Shown here: positions 8,888-19,041 of the stretch, in pieces | Numbering within the stretch: the stretch's first letter is position 1 | How the letters are laid out: each line of letters opens with the position of its first letter | Assembly: GCF_010015585.1 (NCBI RefSeq) | Contig: NW_022985078.1 | Location: forward strand, 310,001 to 374,000 | Direction: 5' to 3' | Length of the DNA: 64,000 bases | Source: Eremomyces bilateralis CBS 781.70 | Lineage: Eukaryota > Ascomycota > Dothideomycetes > Eremomycetales > Eremomycetaceae | Notes under the pieces: model-generated | The model's input: only the letters and a program-made list of their open reading frames with translations | Told to the model about the DNA's origin: nothing | The model's database searches: none | Position numbers and translations under genes: made by a program

Positions 8888-11639
8888 CACGGGTTGAATC
8901 AACGAGGTGCGGCTTCAATTCCGTGTTAGGGATGATGGAAAGAGATGAGAGGGCTGTCGACTGGAATTAAATGCGAAGCTGAAAGATAAGTCAATGGGTT
9001 GGAAAAGGAGCAAAGATGGGTTCCCCGTCCCCTAAGTCGTGTTTATGACGCCATGACATCGACGCGTTCCAATAATGAAACGACCTGAACCAGAACCTGA
9101 GCACGTGACATGAATGAGCACGTCAACACGTGATACATCCACCACCACCCTTTTTCCGTTCCAACATCTTTTCCAACATCTGGAATTTAGAACTGAATAT
9201 TCACGTCGCACACATGGCGGCAATGGCGCTCTTGGTCCCACCACCACGCCATACTTCGGACGAGCAGCTTTGATTTGGCAAAGATCGAACAATGGGTTCT
9301 CCAACCAGCGAGCAACTGCTCAAAACCCAACTCCACCAACCATCTTCAGCGTATCTACTGTGTCATTCGATGACCCTCGCCGCAGCATTTCCTCCCTTCC
9401 ATCTTCATTTGGCTAAAGCCTTCATTGGCTAAGAGTTTAGACGAGCCAAACAATCCTATGGACAGGAAAACAGCCTTTGTGCGAACGGCGGATTTCAATC
9501 GTTTACTCCAATCCGTCGAAGTGTGGGAATCGAACGGTGTCTTTCCCACCAGATTATCTGTCCAGATAGGACCACATGGAATCGGCTCATCCAATGGGAC
9601 GTATTGGAAGTGTGAATGATACTAAAATTTCTCACTCTGAAAAGTCATTCGGTATGTTCGTTTCAAGACTCATTAGAAAGAGTGTCGAATTCTCAGTCCT
9701 TCGAAACTGTTCCTTATGTCCTCTGTCAATCCTGATGGTGGGTAAATGTACCTCACCAGACAAGGGTTCTTTCTGCATGTTGGCGTCTCCACCACTTCGC
9801 CGCACATGGCAGTGTAGTGGAATGTATCTAGATAAGGCTATGGAAAGAAAGAATGCAGCATCGTGGCGGGAAGAACCGTTGAGTAGTTGTAGGTCCCTGC
9901 TTTTCCTCGACTAAATCTGCACATCAGCCCGTGGTTACACAGATTGTAGCTACCAAGTTTTAGTACGGAATTATGCATCCCGTCGATCGGCTACATGTTG
10001 TTCGAAGCCACGTCCATTTCCAGTCCTTGTCCAGAGCTCAGAAGGGTAGCAGACTGCAGAATCGATCGACCCACGATCTCGGACAGCCAATATTCGCTGC
10101 AAGGACGAACCGCCATGTTCAAAAGCATGTTACCGTAATCTATCGATTTTTCGTATTACGTCCAGGGGTCCTTCTACCACTTGCGTACGGCTTGACTTCC
10201 CTCGAGAACGTGAAATGGAGCCTTTTGGTTTGATTCGATCTATCCAATTCTTTGCTGTTCAACGGTACTAAACGACGTTGAAATAGGATTGTTGCTTGTG
10301 AGAGGCTACCAACTGAGCGAAGCAGCTACCCTTCTTCCATGTCAGCTTGCGATGTCATGTCGAAACAGGACACAACTGCTGCGAGTAACCAGGGAGTTTT
10401 CGATCGAAGCTTGCCGTGCAACGCAAATCCGTCGATCATTGGACGACATCGCAGACATTCAACGATCCTGCAGATGCGGCGAAAGCCACCTCAAGATCCG
10501 TGCAGGCCAACGTGGGTGGGTGCGAGCTTTGTGTAACCCGCTCAACTACGCCGTTAACCCTAAGTCACTTTTGATCCCTTCGACATGTTTATGGCCCGTG
10601 TTTCGAATGCTGCACCTGGTTCCCAGTTCAAATCACGAGTCTCCATTTCAGTCCTGGCGGGGGGCTACTGGACATGATTGGTGCGGCCGATGAGTCCTGC
10701 TATACCGCATCTGAAATTCTCCATCAGCCTCCTGTTGACATTCTTAGCCGATGAATCGACTTCGACAGTCTAGTCCACCAGGGTTCTTTGTACTCGGATG
10801 GAGTTGATTCAGGTGAGACTGAGATCGAGACCGAGATTGTGACCGAGTCATAGCGTGAATAGGAAGAGCTAGGACTGATTCGACTTATGGCTTTAGGATG
10901 AAGATGGCGAGTGCCATATTCCTGAGTTTTCATTCCTCTAGGGAGGCGTTTATGGAAGCTGACGCTACCACCAAGCACGGGGTCCCCGTCCCCAGCATTC
11001 CACTGACGTGCGGGACCTTGCAGCGATCTAGGAAATCGACTGCTGTGCCGCAACCAATATTTACGAGGACGGCACACATCCAAGTTCCAAGATGTTCTGC
11101 ACGCAAGGTCCCGTTTCCCTATCATGAAGACCCTTCATTGTGCATCTCCAGGTCTGTGGTTCTTGAGTTCACTTCAGATTTGGAACATCCCTTGCGCTCT
11201 GTAGGAACCAGGGTCCTCACCTGGACCAAGTGTGGTCATTCTCTTGATCTCGCTCGCCGATTTGGTCAAGCGTTGCTTGACACCACCCCGGTATTCTCCT
11301 CGTCATTCCAACGACACTGGTCGCGTATAACGGTCGCGCTTCAAGTTTGGTTCTACCGTATCATGTTGTTGTACAAACTCCAGTGGCCGGGGAAAGTGGT
11401 CGGGGAACTGCATTTCCCTACATCCATTTGAAGTCTGGTTTTGCTTTGAAAAGCATCCCGCCCCTCCCTCCGATCTTCAACTCATTCTTGAATTCCTCCC
11501 CATGAGCCTTCCACATGGTTGATCCATTTTGACTCGTCGCTCATACAAAATCCCCTTCTATTATTCTTCTATCAGCTTCATGCTGACTTCGTGGGTCTCG
11601 AAAACAGTGCATAATTTTCGTGCAAAAGCAAAAGGAAAC
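8888..11639. other. Long non-coding stretch upstream of the zinc-finger gene
   Basis: About 2.7 kb without a supported gene. It carries the promoter of the leftward gene at its left end and probably a long 5' region of the BrlA-like gene at its right. Scattered frames (for example 134 codons at 10289 and 177 codons at 10898) have no domain, no partner exons and no clear codon bias. Developmental regulators of the BrlA type are known to have long leaders with small upstream frames, so part of this could be transcribed leader. Confidence 0.5.
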
Positions 11640-13094
11640 ATGACCACGGACCGAATCAAACTCGAGCCTGCAGATCTTGTTGGTGTTGACATCAACCATT
11701 CCATCCCTACAACCATGACTCCTCTCTCCTGCAGTGATGGAAGCAGGCGTGATTCCATTTCCTCCTCCCAGTTCTCCTTTCAATCCATCCCGTCTAGTCA
11801 TTCTAGTCTTGCTTCATTCCAATCGGGGCCAGAACCTCGTACTCCTCCGTCCTTCCATCCTCCCCCCACGAGCGAATTTTCTGTATATGGATCAGAGACT
11901 CAATTCGAAATCATCCCGAGTTCCGCATGCTCCTCCAAGTCTCGAGGCTCTCATGACTTGGTGTCGGGTCACTGTACGCCAACAGAACCACCCGCTACTC
12001 AGTCCCGGTACCCTCCCCATGAGGTTGATCTTCAATGGCCCGCCTCCGCACGAGATCACGCTCTCAGCAACGACTGGGTATTTACGGGTCCCTCACAGTC
12101 CCAAGGGCTCACACTCCAATCCCCGCACGACTATCAGTCACTATTTGATCCCAGTTTACCTGGGAGATACATCGAAGATCAAAAGAGCTGTCTTCTCACT
12201 CCTGAGCCAAATCAAGGAAGCACGTCGCCCTTTGGACAATACTCAAACACCTTTCATCACCAGTTACCTGGCAGTGCTGGAACGGGCGGGTTGGCATTTG
12301 AGATGCCGCAAGTCCCGACCTCTTATTGCGATGAGATGGACCTAGGACGATCGACCATTATTCCCTCCCATACCTTTATGACTCCTCAGCCAATGGACAC
12401 CGATCCAGTCGACCTCAATTATGACATCCATACTGTGGAGAGTCATACCTCGGCCATGTGGTCTCCCGTATCAGACGACGGGCTCCACGACTTTAGGCCT
12501 ACCCATTCCATCCGGGTCTCCAATGGGCGGAAGACCATCAAGCCAGCACGACGCCCGAAAAAATACCCCCAGCGCAAGCCAAGCACGCGGAGGCCGGGCA
12601 AGGAACAAACCATCCCCTTGAGGTCTGGTCATATGATGGAAGTCGTCATCGGAGAAAATATCCGACCCGGTCCGGATGGGCGGTTGGAAGCCGACCGGGA
12701 CATGTCTCCCAAGGAGCAGCATCAATGCAGCTTTACCATCACGACCCCCGACGGCGTGAGGCAGCGATGTGAGAGAACGTTCAAGAGACAGGAACACCTC
12801 AAGCGACATGAGAACACGACTCATTCTGACCGGAAGCCATACAAGTGTCCCGTGGTCTTCAAGGCGACCGAGAACGGTCGCCGCAAGTCCTGTGGTCGGG
12901 AGTTCAACCGACATGATAACTTGTGTGAGCATTATCGGACGCACATCAATCCGAGCAATGCTCCCCGCAACGCGAGATTGACGCCGGCCGAACTCATCGA
13001 TATCATCCGGAAGAACACGGATCCCGAGCATGTGAAGAAGGCCATTCCGAAGTTAGAGAAGATCGTTGGTCAACTTGGTATTCCCTATCATTAG
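11640..13094 (+). CDS. C2H2 zinc-finger transcription factor, BrlA-like
   Basis: Single exon. I favour ATG 11640 (AAAC-ATG-ACC context; 484 residues). The frame is open further upstream and an in-frame ATG at 11580 would add 20 residues. About 340 residues of Ser/Thr/Pro/Gln-rich sequence come first, then a basic stretch (K-P-A-R-R-P-K-K) and two C2H2 fingers near the C-terminus. The first finger contains R-T-F-K-R-Q-E-H-L-K-R-H, as in Aspergillus BrlA, which activates conidiophore development. The second reads C-G-R-E-F-N-R-H-D-N-L-C-E-H-Y-R-T-H, against F-S-R-S-D-N-L-N-A-H-Y in BrlA. Both fingers have unusually long insertions between their cysteines. The N-terminal N-M-T-T-D-R also recalls BrlA N-M-S-D-R. 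Nuclear DNA binding is expected. Orthology to brlA is unproven; a paralogue or another conidiation regulator is possible. Confidence 0.82.
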   Translation: MTTDRIKLEPADLVGVDINHSIPTTMTPLSCSDGSRRDSISSSQFSFQSIPSSHSSLASFQSGPEPRTPPSFHPPPTSEFSVYGSETQFEIIPSSACSSKSRGSHDLVSGHCTPTEPPATQSRYPPHEVDLQWPASARDHALSNDWVFTGPSQSQGLTLQSPHDYQSLFDPSLPGRYIEDQKSCLLTPEPNQGSTSPFGQYSNTFHHQLPGSAGTGGLAFEMPQVPTSYCDEMDLGRSTIIPSHTFMTPQPMDTDPVDLNYDIHTVESHTSAMWSPVSDDGLHDFRPTHSIRVSNGRKTIKPARRPKKYPQRKPSTRRPGKEQTIPLRSGHMMEVVIGENIRPGPDGRLEADRDMSPKEQHQCSFTITTPDGVRQRCERTFKRQEHLKRHENTTHSDRKPYKCPVVFKATENGRRKSCGREFNRHDNLCEHYRTHINPSNAPRNARLTPAELIDIIRKNTDPEHVKKAIPKLEKIVGQLGIPYH

Positions 13095-13621
13095 TACCAG
13101 GACGTGGGACAATGGGCTAGGGTCATCGGTTTTTTATGTTTTGATGCTTAGCGACCAAAGACTCTAAAGACTCATTATCAACCACTATGATACTAACGTA
13201 TTCTCTATTGTCTAATGTTTCACGAGATCCTCGTTACATTGTATAGCTTTCCTTCGATCTGTTCACTCATTTTTCAAAGAGGATTGTAGTCGAGCTTGGT
13301 GACAACTAGAATTATGGAATAATAGGAACTGGAAATGAAGGCAATGGAATTGAAGCGGTCTCCTGTACTTCCTGGAAATAATTAGATTACTTCCGGTTCA
13401 TCATCTCGGCCTATATTTTAAGACAACTTTGATCCAGCCATCTAAATCCTGTGCAACTGAAGAACAATGGAATGATCATCTTGTGCAACTTGACCCAGAG
13501 TTACGACACCGAGTCTCATCGATGGGTGCACCGTGTTAGTCTGCGACTCCCATGCCACCACCCGAATCTTCACCCACATCGCCAACACCAAAAATAAATA
13601 TCTCCTTTCCCCAATAATAGC
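13095..13621. other. 3' flank of the zinc-finger gene, no gene seen
   Basis: 527 bases containing the 3' end of the zinc-finger gene and the downstream side of the tRNA. No open frame with support was found. Confidence 0.5.
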
Positions 13622-13628
13622 AAAAAAA
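13622..13628 (-). terminator. RNA polymerase III T-run terminator
   Basis: Seven T residues on the minus strand begin a few bases after the 3' end of the tRNA (13631), the standard Pol III stop. Confidence 0.8.
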
Positions 13629-13630
13629 GT

Positions 13631-13712
13631 CGACCAGCACGGGATTCGAACCCGCAACCTTTGGTGTGCTTCTACACCGAAAACCAACGCGCTACCATTG
13701 CGCCAACCAGCC
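13631..13712 (-). tRNA. tRNA-Arg (anticodon TCG, probable) with a ~10-nt intron
   Basis: The 82-nt sequence has a perfect B box (GGTTCGAATCC) and an A box (TGGCGCAATGG). It folds with a D stem GCGC/GCGC, anticodon stem TTGGT/ACCAA and T stem GCGGG/CCCGT. The loop between the anticodon-stem strands is 17 nt rather than 7, which fits the usual intron after position 37 (about TGTAGAAGCA). With T33 fixed, the anticodon is TCG (Arg). The acceptor stem GGCTGGT/GCTGGTC pairs fully but with four G-U wobbles, which is weak. A T-run follows. The tRNA identity is strong; the amino acid is less certain. Confidence 0.82.
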
Positions 13713-14060
13713 TGAATTAGAAGAATTAGCATATTGTGGATTATAGGGTTTGTGGAGTGGAGGTTAGGCGATGTGCGAATGTTTGTGGATCACGTGCAGG
13801 ATTGTTGGAGGAGCCCCTTAAAAATATCTTGGGCAATGGAAATTCATTACCTTAAAGGGTCTTTGCATTCGAATCAAAGGAAATATTGAATGGGTTTAAC
13901 GGGATGTTAGGGGCAATAGAATTATAGCAGTGTTGGAGAAGAAATGTCCTTTGATCCAAACAGTTTGGAATTTATATTAACTTCCCGCTAGCCCAACTAA
14001 TTAGACTTGATACCTCTTAAGTCATGGCTGTGGTAAATGATTCACATTTACATTTTCCAG
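13713..14060. other. Intergenic, tRNA 5' flank to MFS 3' end
   Basis: About 350 bases, fairly AT-rich, with no gene seen. Confidence 0.5.
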
Positions 14061-16034
14061 TCAAACCGCCAGTTCAGGCGTATCTATCTCCGCATCACTG
14101 CTTTTTACTCTCTGAATACCCCTCATTCCCGCCTCCGCCTGCCTCGCATCATGCACCCGGTATCGTTCCTGTTCCTCCGCTTCCTGCTCCGCCTTCCGCC
14201 GTTTTAATTGCTGGCAGAACTGACTCCTCGCCCGGATCTGCTCGCCGTAGGAGATGAAGACGAACGGAATCACGCACATGGCTAGGCTCAAAAACCCCAA
14301 CACCGAGCAAGCCCAGGCCACGCCCAGCTTGTCATACATTGGTCGTGTCGCGAACGGTAACACCGCACCGAACATGCTCCGCGAGGTGCTAGAGGCGGCC
14401 ATCGCCGACGCGGCGAAGATCTCGTAGGCATCGACGACGTAGTTGAGAAGGGCCATGAAGATCAGGAGGTAGCCGAAGCCGAAGGGGAGGCCGGCCAGGA
14501 CGGGGACGATCCAGTGCACGTCCGGGCGGGCGCTCCATCCGACCCAGAAGATGGCGACGACGAGGAACGGGCCGGCTATGGATGCCAGTGGGAGACGGCG
14601 GTATTCTTCGCGGTGGGCCCAGGGTTTGTTTTGTTTCTGAGCACGGAGAAGGAACCCGTCGTATAGTAAGTAGAGCCCACAGGCAAAACATGCTCCAATT
14701 GCGATGGGGAGGAACGTGAGCCCTTCCTCGCCCATGGTGAATCCGTAGGTGTCTAGAGCCGTGAGTATGGGTTCGATAGACGACTGCTGGGACTTACTGA
14801 TATAGATGATTGGATATGATTGGAGGAAAATATAGAAGATTGCATAGACCAATGCGAGGTATAAACAAGAAAAGAGAACGATTGCTGCGCACATTAGCCA
14901 GGGTTTCTCAGTTCAATGTTAAGGGGCTTACCTTCAAAGCAGATCATCCGTATCGGTCTCGTCAGAACGACCGTGAAGATATGCATCATGCTTTTCTCCT
15001 CGAGCTCCAACGGGGCCAAGATGTTCGGATCTCCGGTCTCTTTCCTCAACTTCTGAGCCTTCCATTTCAAAATCAACGGCCCGTACGTCTCGGGAATAAA
15101 CGCAAGCACAAAGGTGGTCACCCCCGCGAGAATCAACGCCACCCAGAACGCCCATCGCCATCCCACGGGGTCCAAGTACCCTCCAATAATGGGACCGAGG
15201 ACGGGACCGAACGTCGTGCCAGCCATGAATAGGGCCATGGCTCGACCTCGGGACACTGCATCAGCGTAGATATCTGCACAAACTCTGACCAAATTCGTCA
15301 GCGGGCCACCTATGGCGTGGAGAATTCATTCCACATACCCTCCAAGCACCGCGATCGGACACGACGCAAAGATCCCCGCAAGGAGTCGGAAAACTATGTA
15401 GGAAGCGTACGTCGGCGCCACGGCACATGCAAGCGTGAAGACGGTGAACAAGGCAAACGCCACGAACATGACGACTCGTCGCCCATAGCTTTCGCTAAGC
15501 GGTCCGAACAAGAGCGGGCCGACGATGTAGCCGACGAGGAAGATAGACGTGGGGAGGACGAGCTCTGCTTGCTCCGTGATGTGGAAGTAGTTCGAAAAAC
15601 TGGGGGTGATGCCTGCGGTTAAGGAAGAGGAAATGGTGGAATTCATGACGGTGGATACGGGAACAAGAAGACAGTATGATTTCTTGAGCTGGACGGGTGT
15701 TAGTGGCTGGGGTACAGGCCATGGACGAAACCCATACTGTGCTCCAATTATATGGATTGGTTGGGTCATTCTTTTCGAAATATATAATGGTCCTTTGCAC
15801 GGAATTGGATGAAGAACTTGGAGCAGAAGGTGGGTTGGATACCTCCTCTTTGGAGCCATGCTTTTCATCGAAGGCTTTTGCACCTGAACATATTAGCAAT
15901 CTATGAGGTTCTTGATACGCTGACTTACCATTCATGGTGGTATAATCCTGCGGTACGTTCTTGCTTATTTCAAGTTCGGCTCCAGAACGATCATGGGGAG
16001 GAGCCCGGGGCTCTGCAGGCTGCGCACTTTCCAT
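14061..16034 (-). CDS. MFS transporter, DHA1 drug:H+ antiporter type
   Basis: Six exons (16034-15929, 15883-15738, 15688-15339, 15284-14932, 14884-14798, 14752-14061) give 577 residues. The cytosolic N-terminus is followed by D-P-T-N-P-Y-N-W-S, the mark of the fungal Tpo1/Flu1-like DHA1 group. Then come 12 predicted membrane segments, the loop 2-3 motif G-P-L-S-E-S-Y-G-R-R, and motif C-like G-T-T-F-G-P-V-L-G-P-I-I-G-G in segment 5. A long cytosolic C-terminal tail ends in charged, coiled-coil-like sequence. Members export drugs, polyamines or metabolites across the plasma membrane; the substrate here cannot be read from sequence. The intron at 14753-14797 is 45 bp, a multiple of three without a stop, so it could be missed. 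The exon 3/4 join uses the acceptor at 15285, chosen to keep the conserved A-D-I-Y block in frame. Confidence 0.9.
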
Positions 16035-16602
16035 GACTTACAATTATGACCTTCATCGAAGGACGAAGCTATTAAGAAAACTCTTTCATTTGCAAGACAA
16101 TAATATGAACATGGCCGTGTACAAGTACCGTATCAATTACCGAGCCGGATGAATTGTAAGTTGTAGTTTGAGCGTCAGGTGCAGAGATATCGTCAAGAAC
16201 GGACCCATGGGCCATTCCCCATACCCCAAGGATCTAAGACCCTCAGGCTTCAACAAAAACCATCGATGTACGCGGCTAGCTAGAGTTTAGCATCAGCGCA
16301 CAAATGCGGGATGTGGACTTTTCTCGGTTATAACGGCAACCTATGCTCCCAGTCCAATGAACCTCCTCCACATTCTTCGTTGCTGACTTTAGTCATCTAT
16401 CATCATCGCGATGTGAAGTGACGAAATTGATCCTAGACAATGGCGAACGGTATGAAGAGGGACCATGATTTTGGCCAAACTTGTTGGATATCGATACCGA
16501 AACATGTTGTAGCGATGTCCGATGTCTCCAGGTGAAATACTTGCTGCGCGAGCATGACTCGTGTTTCGTATCAAGATCCCCCATCCTCGAGTCATGCTTG
16601 GA
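16035..16602. other. Intergenic, MFS promoter side
   Basis: 568 bases between the MFS start and the prefoldin stop. No gene or clear motif seen. Confidence 0.5.
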
Positions 16603-17219
16603 TTATGTTTCCAAGTTGATATTTCTTCCAAACCGCGCATAGAGCGCAACTTTTAGCTCCTGCATCTCGTCACGGATTTCACTGAGCTGGTTTTCAGCAT
16701 CGGAAACGTTCTTGTCGATCCGTTTGACGGATGAAGCGAGTAGTTCTTGAACTTCGATCAGGGGGAGAGACACAAAGGTATCTCCGATTTTATACCTGGG
16801 CAAGTATTAGATACCTCCTTTGATATTCGTATTGCACAGAAAGACAAGGTCGATTGGCTTACGGGAACTTGTCGTCCTCGTCGGCGAGCTCGAGCTCGTT
16901 GGTCACTTCCTCGAGGTCCTCCTTATCTTTCTAACCGATCGATCAGCACCTTTCAGATGACCTGAAATCTCGTGGGAAGGGCCTTGAAAACATACTTGTT
17001 TCGTCTTCAATTCCTCCATAAGGGCTTGCTCCCTCTGATGCAATCGGCTGAACCCATTAATCTTATCTTGATCCTCTTTCCGGACTTCCACATCTCCTGA
17101 CGCGGCTTCCTCCTCCTTCGTGAGCTAGAGACTGGTCAGATACCCTGATTATACGACCATATGAAATTTGGTGGAAAATAAGGGGAAAGATAAGTGTAAC
17201 TGACCATGCGACGCTGCAT
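16603..17219 (-). CDS. pfd4: Prefoldin subunit 4
   Basis: Four exons, 17219-17205, 17124-16996, 16930-16863 and 16795-16603, give 134 residues, normal for this beta-type prefoldin subunit. The first exon encodes only M-Q-R-R-M. The protein has two heptad-rich coiled-coil helices around a central beta-hairpin region (K-I-G-D-T-F-V-S-L-P), and ends A-R-F-G-R-N-I-N-L-E-T, the typical Pfd4/Gim3 terminus. Prefoldin is the cytosolic six-subunit chaperone that passes nascent actin and tubulin to the CCT chaperonin. The gene is divergent from calcineurin B with 458 bp between start codons. Confidence 0.95.
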
Positions 17220-17677
17220 GTTTCCCGAGTTTCACACTCAAGTTTCGAGATGGATCATGGACTTTTCAAAAACGAATTGAAGGGAAGTAACGAGGTGTTA
17301 CAGTGTGCTTATAGACGTGTTTCCATGCAGGAAAGCAATATTATAGTGGTCTCCTGTGCCTTGTGAGGCAGTGGAAGACTCCCGAAATTCTGAGATATCG
17401 ATATCAAGATAGAATTGGGGTCACGTGAAAGGCCGGTGTTCAGGCGCCAAGGCAGATGGGATGCTGGCCGCCCCCACGACTCTCATTGAGTATCAAACAG
17501 TCTTACGCCGATGCCTCGACCTGAGCTTCACCTTCATTCTGAATCTTGATATCAAATCTCCCTCGCAGTTGAAGATACCCCATACCCCTCATACGGATTA
17601 TCACGGCTGATATCGTGGTTGTTTGTAATATACGTCCCCCCGCAGTATACATCCCCTCCGCGCAATCGTCGCCCATC
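17220..17677. promoter_or_regulatory. Shared divergent promoter region, prefoldin 4 / calcineurin B
   Basis: 458 bp separate the two start codons, so both promoters must lie here. A CACGTG E-box-like hexamer-containing GTCACGTGAAA occurs near 17420. No TATA element stands out. Confidence 0.5.
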
Positions 17678-18434
17678 ATGGGGCAAGCAAACTCCGCTGT
17701 CATCGACAAGATCGTCGAAGGAACGAATTGTATGGTCTTCTATGCCACATGATGTTGGAGATAAACTGACCTTTGGTATTAGTCGATCATGATGAAGTCG
17801 ATCGACTACGAAAACGGTTCATGAAACTCGACAAGGTATGTTCTCCAAGAGGGCCTCAGGGCTATTGTATTCGAGGTTTGCGTTTAGGTTCCCTATTAAC
17901 AAATTCCAGGACGGTTCCGGCACGATCGAGCGCGATGAGTTCCTGTCGCTCCCACAAGTATCCTCAAATCCGCTTGCGACACGCATGATTGCGATCTTCG
18001 ACGAAGACGGTGGTGGCGACGTGGACTTTAAGGAGTTCGTCTCCGGGCTGAGCGCATTCAGCTCTAAAGGAAACAAGGAAGAGAAGCTACTGTTCGCGTT
18101 TAAGGTCTATGATATCGATCGGGATGGATACATCAGCAATGGAGAGCTGTTTATCGTCTTGAAGATGATGGTGGGGAGCAATTTGAAGGATCAGCAACTA
18201 CAACAGGTAAATGGTTCGAACGGGTCATGTCGAAAAGATATATGCTGACAGATTCTCAAACAGATCGTAGACAAGACGATCATGGAAGCGGATTTAGACC
18301 GAGATGGTAAGATCAGCTTCGAGGAGTTCACCAAGATGGTGGAGAACACAGATGTGTCAATGAGCATGACGCTAGGTTTGTCATTCGATTGTCGACGTAT
18401 GTGCATCTACTGACCATTCTTAGATCAATTTTAA
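17678..18434 (+). CDS. cnaB: Calcineurin regulatory subunit B
   Basis: Five exons, 17678-17729, 17783-17835, 17910-18206, 18264-18375 and 18424-18434, give 174 residues, the usual length. Four EF-hands are visible, with loops [27 protein letters not shown] and D-L-D-R-D-G-K-I-S. The N-terminus M-G-Q-A-N-S fits an N-myristoylation site at Gly2. The final exon encodes only the last residues (D-Q-F). CnaB binds Ca2+ and the catalytic subunit CnaA, forming the phosphatase that activates Crz1-type transcription factors in stress and growth. The very short first and last exons are typical of fungal orthologues and easily missed. Confidence 0.97.
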
Positions 18435-19041
18435 TGCATTGCCTTGGATTATGAATAGCACTTGGCAGTTGGCACATTGCTTTCAGCGTATCTATCCCTT
18501 CGAAAGAGATCATGCGGCGTTGCGTTCTCCCTGTTCTGGAGTCTATCCATACCACTACATGGCCATTTATGAGCCTGCTGAGCTGGCCTCGGTTTGAAGG
18601 ATGGGCGTAATATGGATTGGAATACTTCACTCAACCTGAATGGTACAAAATTGATGGAGTAGATGTTATCGAGCTTCGGTTGATATCCGCACATTTTCCT
18701 TTAATGAGAGCGAGATCTGGCGAAATGAATGAAAGAGCAAATGAACACCCATCATGAAAAGCTTTTGTTAAACTATAAGATCTGATATAAAAATGAGTTA
18801 TCCGTGAGAATGTAATCGTTAACTCGTCATCACTGGTCTCGAAGCCCAACCTCGGCGGGAGCCATAGCACCCCACTACCAGACCAATTCGTCATTTTGCA
18901 TCGTGATTTTGATATTGCGATTCTGGAACTAGCATCTTTTTCATAACCACCCGACAGTCCGCTTTCACAATGCCGTCTAGAATAATTCTATGAATAGCCT
19001 TCCTTAATCCCCCTATACCTCATCACCGATCCCCCATCACG
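18435..19041. other. Intergenic, calcineurin B 3' side to lactone oxidase 5' side
   Basis: About 600 bases with only short non-coding frames. It should contain the terminator of the first gene and promoter of the second; no motif is certain. Confidence 0.5.

Noticed and set aside
10724-11431. Frames of 133 (-) and 177 (+) codons upstream of the zinc-finger gene
   Set aside because: They overlap each other, show no domain and have no clear start or intron context.
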